Assembly (NCBI GenBank): GCA_030052745.1
Contig: JANBVO010000003.1
Span: forward strand, 186,001-250,000
From: Pleurostoma richardsiae
Taxonomy: Eukaryota; Ascomycota; Sordariomycetes; Calosphaeriales; Pleurostomataceae
Length of the DNA: 64,000 nucleotides
Direction: 5' to 3'
In this document: piece after piece, positions 56,980 through 64,000 of the stretch
Layout: each line of letters begins with the position of its first letter
Position numbering within the stretch: the stretch's first letter is position 1
Position numbers and translations under genes: made by a program
Notes under the pieces: generated by a model
Told to the model about the DNA's origin: nothing
Database searches by the model: none
What the model saw: the letters and a program-made list of their open reading frames with translations, nothing else

Positions 56980-56986
56980 TATATAT
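56980..56986 (+). promoter_or_regulatory. TATA box of the unknown gene at 57205
   Basis: TATATAT occurs in AAGTGTATATATCTAGAG, 225 bp before the first in-frame ATG. A CT/TCC-rich leader with CATCCTTCATCCC follows, as is common in fungi. Confidence 0.45.
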
Positions 56987-57204
56987 CTAGAGAGAAGTCT
57001 GCCCCCGGAAAAGGGCACCGGAAATTCTCCATCCTTCGACATATCCTTCATCCCTAATCAATCCTTGCCTTGATCCCCTACAATAACATCCTGGCCGAGT
57101 CCATCAACACCTCTCGCAGCCAGAGATTGACTGAGTCCAGCCTGCAAGAGAACAAGGCGGACCCTTGTCCCAGATTTCTTCCCCTCACCCTCGTCGTTGT
57201 AGCC

Positions 57205-58816
57205 ATGGTGATTCCTCGGGAGAGGGGCTTGCCGACAGTCGACCTGAAGTTTGATGGGATCTCATTCATTGGGCCTGATGGCAGGATTGACGCCAGCAAT
57301 GTCTCCCCCGCGCAGATGAATGTGATATTCACCTATCTGAAGCATGAGTACGGCGTGGTCAACATCTCGTACAGTGAACCTTTCCTCGTTATTTTTTGCG
57401 CACTGAAGATGGATATCCCGAACGAGAACGAACGTCCCACTTGCGTTGCCGGCCTGATCGCCATCTGGTGCGTGGCTGGCCAGAAATTCGAACAATACAT
57501 CGGCGCCTCGGGCCGTCAGGGCGAGATCAGAATCGACCAGAGGATGCTCAAGAAGCTCCAGAAGCGCAAAGTCCCGCCGGACGATTTCATCCTGTACCTG
57601 GCGAACCGCGTGTTCATCGACTGCGAGGCCCTCTCCTTCATGTGGGAGTCGCTGATCGTCGAGCTGCCCCGGGTCAATGCCAGGAAGTTCCAGGCCCGTC
57701 TCAGACGCCTTCCCCACAACATCAAGGACGCCCCCTTCACCCTGAGGTACTATAACGGCCCGCTCCCCAACACTATGAGGAGATATGACGCAACCGAGCC
57801 GCCGGTTGCTGTGGCGGCAAGCGTTGCGCCGAATGACACGGACAAGGCGCGGGTCAAGCGTACGTTCCCCTTTCATCATGAAAACCGAATCCCGACTCGT
57901 CGATTCTAACATGCGTACTGCTGGCTTAGCATTCCATCCTGGCTCCTTGATCACTTCCCTTGACATGGAGAGGAGAATACACAAATGTGCTTCGGTGGGC
58001 ATAGTCGTCAATAGAGGCCCTGAGAAGCGGCTCACCTCTTCTTGGCACTCCTGGACAGAATATAATTCAGATTTCCCGAGGATATTCGGTTGGCTGGACC
58101 CGCAGAGGCGGATTGTCTCCCGGGATTCGCAGGGGCCGGCGAACGGTAAGCCCGGCATCGCCGTTGGCATGGTGTGGGTACGGTACCGTGGGACCAACAC
58201 CGCCCTGCTGGACCTGGAAAATGGCATCCGTTTCGCGAACGTCTTCCCCAACCTGAACGCTCCGGCCAGGACCTTGATCGCCAGCAAAGACCAGGAGCTG
58301 GGCGACACGTACATGCTGGACAGCAACCACGCGGGCCTGCGGCAGGCCATGGGGTACGGCACGCGATTCGTCATCGCGCGCCCGGTCTGCGAGCCCGTCG
58401 CCCCAGGGACCCTGAACCCCATGTGCCTCTCCCACCTGGCCATCATCAGCGCGCGGCACGGCGCGTTCGCGACCGGGTCCTCGAGGCTCGCCTGCCACCC
58501 CTCGGTCCGCGAGGGCATCTCCGGCGCCGTCCTCCTGCGCAGCGGGGACGTCACCAGGAGCACGCAGACCCCCTCGCAGGTCATGCAGCGCGGCGAGGTC
58601 GCCGCCCAGGTGCAGTACGTGCATGGGCAGTACAAGTACAGGGCCTCGCCCGAGTACTACCTCGTCTTCGCGGACTTCTTCGACGGCATGATCCAGGAAG
58701 GCTGGGACATCTTCCAGCCTCAGGAGCAGGTCCTCAGCGGCTGGATGCTCGACGAGGTGAACCGGGAGGCCGAGGCGGACCAGGACACCGAGATGACCGA
58801 GGACGCCGAGGAATAG
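57205..58816 (+). CDS. Unknown 513-aa protein between SLA2 and MAT1-2-1
   Basis: Exons 57205-57859 and 57930-58816 join across a 70-nt intron (GTACGT, GCTTAG) in phase 1, giving 513 residues; the open frame upstream of 57205 has no ATG. The N-terminal half (TVDLKFDGISFIGPDGRID, FEQYIGASGRQGEIRID, LYLANRVFIDCEALSFMWE) looks like a compact mixed fold. The C-terminal half has ALLDLENGIRFANVFPNLN, LGDTYMLDSNHAGLRQAMGY and RHGAFATGSSRLACHP-SVREGISGAVLLRSGD. The GISGA block resembles the G-x-S-G nucleophile site of trypsin-like proteases, but I cannot see a convincing catalytic triad. The acidic tail is TEMTEDAEE. I recall fungal hypothetical proteins with similar C-terminal blocks, without a known function. 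No signal peptide or membrane segment is present. Codon use is GC-rich and ordinary, so it looks like a functioning gene. Confidence 0.78.
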
Positions 58817-60234
58817 GTGGCGCGCGGAGGACAAGCTATTGGGAGATGAGTTGCGGGGTGACATCAAAGGTTGAATCACTGGCAGACCCCGAGGAAAGGT
58901 ACACACCATGTACCTTACTAATTGTTTTTGTTTGGAGTTGCCATGACGGCAACCCGACCTTAGGTTAGGTATTTCGTCTTCAATGATAACTGTCTTTCCT
59001 TAACAGTGTCTCACCCAACGGCAACACCCTTGATGTCTTTCCTGTTTCTTTAGCCACCGACCGACCTGGCGGGGCCGGGGCGGGGAGGGGAAGCGGGGGC
59101 GGGGAGCGAGCCCACAAAATCCGTCGAATGCGGCTGAAGCCGATCGTGCACCACTAGACTAGCTTGGCGGGTCTGCAGTCTCTTTTGACGACAAGCCATG
59201 GCGTCTAAGCGGGCTGCGACGGCGGCGGCACTCCCACATCGCTTTTCTTTGTCCCTCCCACCCCTGGTCGTCGCCGGGGAGCGCACATGTGACATGTCTA
59301 CGGCCGCTGCTTGGACAGCTGACAGCTGACCGGGAGCCTGGGGCTGAGGGGGAGATTGCAAACGGAACAAGGGGGAGGACAAGAGGAGAAGAGGAGGCTT
59401 TTTCATGGGGGGGAAATATGTGACTGATCGATTTGTACTGTCGGTCTCTATCTATGATCCTTCCTTCCACTCATGCAGGGGAGAAGACGGCGGTGAAGCC
59501 ATCCTCCCACGCGCATGGGCGAAGTAGAACAGGTTGAGGCAAGTGCCTAGTACTGGGAGCTATGTTACACGACCACATGTGGATGGGAATCCTTCCTGCA
59601 ATCTCGTGTGTCTCCATGTCAACTGTTGATCCGTCACTTTTTAGGGGTGTTGGGGGTCTCCTGCCGTTGGTTGTCGTTCCGTTAATGAAAAGGGGGTGTG
59701 CCTGTGTGTGCTGCAAGGGGTGCCGTGGGGGGCCCTGTGGATGTTCGATTGGGGGAAAGCGAGAAGAGCGAGAGGCGGGGGAAGAGCGGGCAAGAGAGAG
59801 GGAGAGGGCCGCTCTCTTTGTTTGTCGAGGTTCCAGACTTTGCGCCTCTTTGCCGGCTGCGTTCCCTGTCCCTTCTTGGGGGTCTCGTCCTCCTCTAGCT
59901 GCATGGTGCCGGAGCGGGGATGGGTCGACTGGAAGGGCTGGACCCTGGTGAAGTTACTGGGGAATGTCGCCGTTGGCGTCAAACTGTTTGTCGAATAGAG
60001 AGTTAAGAGATCTTCAGGTCCATAAACTCCGCTGGGTATGTAAGTGGGTTTCAATTATGTCTGCTTCGTGACGACGTCTTGAGTTTGCCACACTAATCAT
60101 GTGCAGGAGGTCTCATATGCTTTCTCGATATCACCATTATTGTCCGCTTCGGACACTGGCTGCCTCACGCATCTCGAGTAAGTTCAGCATTAGGATGACT
60201 CGCCACGACCTGATGACGTTCTTGGTTTCTTGGG
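58817..60234. other. Spacer between the unknown gene and the MAT-linked genes
   Basis: No gene is supported. A minus-strand frame at 59641-60054 contains a charged stretch (MQLEEDETPKKGQGTQ and PAKRRKVWNLDKQRE) that could be a first-exon fragment with a nuclear-localisation-like patch. It lacks an upstream ATG in the full frame and has no evident partner exon. G-rich runs are frequent near 59060-59110 and 59690-59770. Confidence 0.45.
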
Positions 60235-60534
60235 CTATCTTGTATCTCGCAAGAAAAATAGTACCGCCACGTATTTGTCGTCTGTCATGTCTCTCTCTTT
60301 CTTGATACCTTGGCCTGATTTCGTCGCTCTCTCAGCTGAAGCTATCATATCATTCGTTTCACGGGGTCTCCGATGTTCAAGTTCCACCTTCGTGTACCAA
60401 TCAATTTCTCGCGGGGGGCCAATGCCATTTCTAGGGATACATGAATGATCTCCGCAAAGTTTCTTTGGCGGAAAGATCTTTATAAAGCTCGATGGTACGG
60501 AGTACTTGCTCAGTCCTGACTTCCCTCTCTCGTC
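60235..60534 (-). pseudogene. Start-less 99-codon open frame beside the MAT-linked gene
   Basis: On the minus strand this frame runs 99 codons without a stop but has no ATG in its first 60 codons. It reads protein-like: KKLCGDHSCIPRNGIGPPRE, IDWYTKVELEHRRPRETND, MIASAERATKSGQGIKKERD and MTDDKYVAVLFFLRD. It begins just after the 3' end of the MAT-linked gene on the same strand. It could be a downstream exon, a gene whose first exon is missed, a relic, or chance. I do not recognise a family. Confidence 0.25.
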
Positions 60535-60544
60535 TCATTTCCTA

Positions 60545-61596
60545 TCAACGGCCAATGTGACGCAAGTCCTCCTCCAATGTAGCGAGTACTTCAGGTGGAA
60601 TGTTTTGTTTGACAAGTTCAACCTTAAGAGCAATAATGCGGTGCAAAAACTGCAGTGTCTTGAGACGGGCTTGCTGGATGCTAACTGTGAACAAGTCAGA
60701 GATCATTACTAGCCATCATACAGGTGGAAGCTTGCCTTCGTGTTCCCAGTGGCTGTCATATCTGTCGTCGCCATGGAACAAGAGGAAGAAGTCGACTCCT
60801 CCAGTCTTAACCCTATGCCAGGCACGATTATTGGCTTCCGCATCCGCCGGTTTCATGGTCCGCACACGGCCGGCCAGATTCAAGGGAGTAATCTCGATCT
60901 GTTCCGTTTCTTCGTCTCCGTCATTCGTCAGACGTCCAAGAGCGATGATACCTTCCTGCGCCATCCGCATTTCAGCGATTCTATGAGCTGTTAGAGTCCC
61001 GGAAGATTGAACGTGGCAGGACATACTTACTCCATAGCAGTACTTCGCACCGCAGTCCGGAGAAACGCAGGCCACCAAGGAGAAGGAGTCTCGGTACCCC
61101 AGAGCTTGGCGGTAATTCGAATCAGAACCTTCAGGTACCGGTCTGCATCTCTCTTCGTCATGAGAAGTATCTCTTGCATCTTGTCCACCATGGCTGTGTG
61201 CGCAATCGCCCATTCACGAGCTCTGAAAGTGTATGTAAAGACCCCAATGCTTCGCATCTCCTGCGGGATTTCATCAGTAGTGTGATGTCCAGTGTCAGGG
61301 GAACTGGCATCCGCTGGAACTGAATCATTTGTGTTGCTGTCTTGAGGTTCGCGGCCAGCATTCTTTCTAGCCTCGGCATCGCGCTTTTCCTCCGCCGAAA
61401 CCGCGCAAAGGAACTCCTTCAAGATTTTCTCCGCTGTCTCGTAGGCGACCTGCTTGGGCTTAACATCTCCCTTGGAAACCACTTCCTGGTCAACGCTCTG
61501 GGTGTTTCCATCTCGAGCCGACAGAATGGCCAGGAGGGGAGCAACCTGGTCGGCGATGGACGCAGCCCCGAGGTTTGTGTTCGTAGGGTTGTTCAT
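60545..61596 (-). CDS. Unknown MAT1-2-linked protein, 317 aa, divergent from MAT1-2-1
   Basis: Exons 61596-61031, 60980-60722 and 60673-60545 give 317 residues. Introns are 50 nt (GTAAGT, TCATAG) and 48 nt (GTATGA, ATCCAG, CTCTGAC branch-like). The third exon is not forced: read-through would stop at 276 residues (60716), and a GC-AG variant of intron two is also possible, but the exon encodes a clean helix, LKTLQFLHRIIALKVELVKQ. The ATG at 61596 gives MNNPTNTNLGAASIADQ; upstream frame lacks ATG. Residues 45-70 look helical (ETAEKILKEFLCAVSAEEKR); 80-110 are polar and disordered. A core at 119-185 reads SIGVFTYTFRAREWAIAHTA, MVDKMQEILLMTKRDADRY and LWGTETPSPWWPAF. No HMG or alpha-box is seen. 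It is probably a MAT1-2 accessory gene whose family I cannot name. Confidence 0.72.
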
Positions 61597-62254
61597 GGTG
61601 TCATTTCTGGAGAATGAATAATATGATGGAGGAGACCAGTACCGGTGCTGATTTCGCGTCAAAGGAATAGACGGATGCTATGATGAAACTGGTGCTGTCT
61701 TGGATGCTGAACGATAATGTAGCCCAAGACCAAGACTGCACATCTGGTCATGGGCTGAAAACCGAAGATGTAAACAGATCAGTGAGTGATGGGAAGGGCG
61801 GCTGCCTGTTGCATTGGGACGAAATTAAATATTATTTGTGGCATTCAAAATAGTTTATTCAGAGGTCAATATTGAATAAACAAAGGGCCTCTGGTGGGCT
61901 GTACTCCTCTGCTAGGCTGCCGCTCACCTCGCACTCACCTCACTCACCACCCTCAATTTTCGCACATTGACCCCCTCCGTTTTTTCTACCACTACCTCCA
62001 GCCCTTTTCTTTCTCTCCTATCCCTGCCTCCCACCCACAAATACCTTCACCTCCTCTCCCCCTCCAACCTCGACACAATCACAATCCTTTGCCCCCTTCT
62101 ATTCAAACCTCGCGCAGCCCTCCAATTCCCCGAACTCGACCTCCAAACTCACAGACCCTAATACTCGTCAGACCTCGAACACAAAGCATCACTCCAGCAA
62201 GATTACTCCAGCAAGACTTCACCTAGGCTAAGGTGAAGCCATCTACTACTCACC
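61597..62254. promoter_or_regulatory. Shared divergent promoter of MAT1-2-1 and its neighbour
   Basis: The two start codons face away from each other across 658 bp. An AT-rich centre (61825-61885, with AAATTAAATATTATTTG and TCAATATTGAATAAACAAAG) is flanked on the MAT1-2-1 side by 250 bp of CT-rich leader-like sequence. ATTGAATAAACAAAG contains AACAAAG, an HMG-box recognition core, so autoregulation by MAT1-2-1 is conceivable. Confidence 0.5.
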
Positions 62255-63363
62255 ATGGCATCCCAGCTCGTTAACACCATGATGATCCCGAACTCTATCT
62301 GGAATGTTGCAGACTTCAACGCCATCTACGCTGATCTGGAGGTTCAGCTCCATGGATTCAACCAAATCATGGCCATCAAGGGCGAATTGTACTGGTCCTT
62401 GGATCAGGGTGCTCTTGAGGAATTGGAGCGCCGCCTTAAGTAAGTTGACATTTCTACAATGAACGGGATATAATTTCTGATTATGACTTTAGGCACCGCT
62501 TTGGCGCTCAGGAGAAGATCTTGATGGTCCGAGATGGCAATCACCTCTCTCGTTACCTCATCGGTCCGTCTCGAGTCGTGCTCAACGCTCCTGGAGCCAA
62601 GCTGGTCCCAAGCACCAATGAGAACCTCTCAGTTCTGTACTTTGACTACGACACCATTCTCAATGAGCAGAAGAAGAAAGAGCAGAAAATGCCTGCTAAG
62701 ATTCCTCGTCCTCCCAATGCCTACATCTTGTACCGCGCCCATCACCAGAAGATCCTCAAGGTGCAAAATCCTGCTCTTACAAACATCGCAATCTGTAAGT
62801 CGAGCTTAGTCCATTTATTTAGGCTCTCACTAATACGCTCAGCGCGAAAACTGGGTATTCAGTGGCAGGGAGAAACGGATGATATTCGTCAGTTCTGGAA
62901 GAACAAGGCCGATGCGGTGAAGGCAGAGCTTCTCGAGAAGTACCCCAATTACAAGTACACGCCTCGCAAGGCCGGCCAGATCAAGCATCGCAAGAAAGCA
63001 AAGAAGGCCGACACTGCCAAGCAGCCGCTCTCGGGTTCCATCGCAGGGTCTCATTTCATGGAAGTCCCCATGGACGAAGAAACTCTTCGTCTGTTCAAGG
63101 CTGCTGAGGAATCAGCTCTCGGTGAAGACATGCCAGAGTATGATCAGACGGATCAGCTTATGATTGGCTCTGTGGGGACTCACACCAACGCTGAGCAGCA
63201 GGCAGACTTCGAAGCCATTGCTCAATACATCGACCCCGGCACCGTCTGTGTCAGCCCAGCTGAAACTACAACTGCCAGTGCATTCAGCGATTCCCTTTCT
63301 GAGGACTGGTTCGAGAGCACCGAGGCTATCCTGGATGCCTCTCAGTTCCGTCGGACATATTAG
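62255..63363 (+). CDS. MAT1-2-1: MAT1-2-1 mating-type HMG-box transcription factor, 335 aa
   Basis: Exons 62255-62439, 62493-62794 and 62843-63363 give 335 residues; introns are 53 and 48 nt. The HMG box spans about 131-205: KIPRPPNAYILYRAHHQK opens it, GIQWQGETDDIRQFWKNKAD is helix two, and LLEKYPNYKYTPRKAGQ follows, with a basic KHRKKAKK tail. The second intron interrupts the Ser163 codon (T, then CG), the position conserved in ascomycete MAT1-2-1 genes; this alone identifies the gene. The 130-residue N-terminus is longer than the box leader in many relatives and includes NSIWNVADFNAIYADL. MAT1-2-1 controls pheromone/receptor expression and mating identity in MAT1-2 strains. Without splicing of intron two the HMG box is broken, so intron retention would switch the protein off. 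Confidence 0.96.
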
Positions 63364-64000
63364 ATGCCTTTCGTTCGACTTTACATCGAAGGTTCTGTCA
63401 CACTACTTGTATACTATCGATCAACAACTCCCTGTGCCGGACATATTCACGCCAGAAGCTGTCCTTAATCAAGATCGCGGACAGCCACAAGTCAGCTTTA
63501 GGTGCTTGCTCACTCACCTGGTCAACCCAAGTCCGATTTGCGATCCTACGATATCACCTCACTTCCTGCGTTCTCCAGTCGTCCTGACTGTCGTTAGACG
63601 TCTTCGCCTGATTTTCCCTAATATGCCTTCGGCGTGAAGAGACAGCCAGGATCCGATCTACGCAGCACACAGTCACGACGGCTATGAACCACATGTACTA
63701 CTAGAATCTCGATCCCTCTCGACTTGAGCAAGAGGGAACTGCCGGGAGGCCTCGGCTCTTGGCCAAATCCTATAGGATCAGAGTCATCTTCGGTGTTGGT
63801 TCCAGGGCCATAAATCCTGGCAAGATCGACTATTGGCAAAGACGGCAGGCTGCCCGACGCAAAAACCGCTTCTTTCTTCGCTCTATCAATCCCTCGGCGG
63901 GCGTGGAACTGGCCTTAAGTGATCGGAACCGCAATACGCTCTCTCTCTTGGGGTTTGTCCGGCGGACGAAAAGCTCAACAAAAAGAGTTCGACGACATCT
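63364..64000. other. 3' flank of MAT1-2-1, no gene seen to the window edge
   Basis: No coding region is supported. A minus-strand open frame (63618-63839) has no recognisable motif. The expected MAT flank on this side, APN2, must lie further right if it is present. Confidence 0.45.

Larger units (their letters stand above)
55448..57204. other. SLA2-to-MAT spacer, left part; no gene seen
   Basis: No coding region is supported in these 1.76 kb. The spacer contains GC palindromes near 56505-56534 and repeated GCTTTGAAGAT words near 56890-56925. A TATA box (56980-56986) serves the next gene. Confidence 0.5.

Noticed and set aside
57262-58635. 457-codon minus-strand open frame over the unknown gene at 57205
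   Set aside because: The plus-strand gene has a proper intron and richer protein-like blocks; the antisense frame is a GC-codon artefact.
59641-60054. Minus-strand frame with charged KRRKVWNLDKQRE stretch
   Set aside because: There is no upstream ATG for the full frame and no matching exon; it is kept only as a note in the spacer entry.
63618-63839. Minus-strand frame at the right edge as an APN2 end
   Set aside because: It shows none of the APN2 C-terminal zinc-finger blocks I know, so the call was not made.

Overview
The window is nuclear DNA of a filamentous ascomycete, most likely a Sordariomycete. The genes carry short GT-AG introns (mostly 47-81 nt) with CTGAC or CTAAC branch sites. 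The housekeeping proteins are of fungal type, and the right end is a mating-type (MAT) locus next to SLA2. The order within the class cannot be fixed by eye. Exon joins were worked out by hand from splice consensus, reading phase and family knowledge; no transcript data were available.

Left part (1-25.6 kb) is accessory and gene-poor. It holds a small two-exon gene for an 87-residue aromatic/Cys-rich protein (1097-1421), a four-exon gene for a 645-residue protein of unknown function (1904-3991), an intronless divergent HAP2/NF-YA-like gene (5873-6799), a decayed SET-domain relic (about 7491-7800), and a HAL4/SAT4-like protein kinase (15793-18069). From 18.9 to 24.7 kb several families of degenerate tandem repeats occupy most of the DNA. 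The largest is a 2.5-kb array built on a CACCGGGTTC core.

Middle part (25.6-55.5 kb) is dense, conserved housekeeping DNA: an NVJ2/TEX2-like lipid-transfer protein, ribosomal proteins eL21 and uS4 (divergent pair), splicing factor SLU7 divergent from DNA polymerase zeta REV3, the cortical nuclear-migration protein ApsA/Num1 divergent from splicing factor CWC24, ATG3 and SLA2. SLA2 is the classical flank of ascomycete MAT loci.

Right part (55.5-64 kb) is the MAT region. MAT1-2-1 (HMG-box mating regulator, 62255-63363) marks the MAT1-2 mating type. A second gene of unknown family (60545-61596, minus strand) is transcribed away from it across a 658-bp shared promoter. Another unknown gene (57205-58816) lies between SLA2 and these two. 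A start-less 99-codon open frame (60235-60534, minus) may be a broken neighbour. The expected far flank (APN2) is not reached. No MAT1-1 gene was recognised, which suggests a heterothallic strain, but the window ends too soon to exclude one outside.

The strongest candidates for undescribed biology are the two unknown genes packed beside MAT1-2-1, the altered HAP2-like factor, and the large CACCGGGTTC repeat array.
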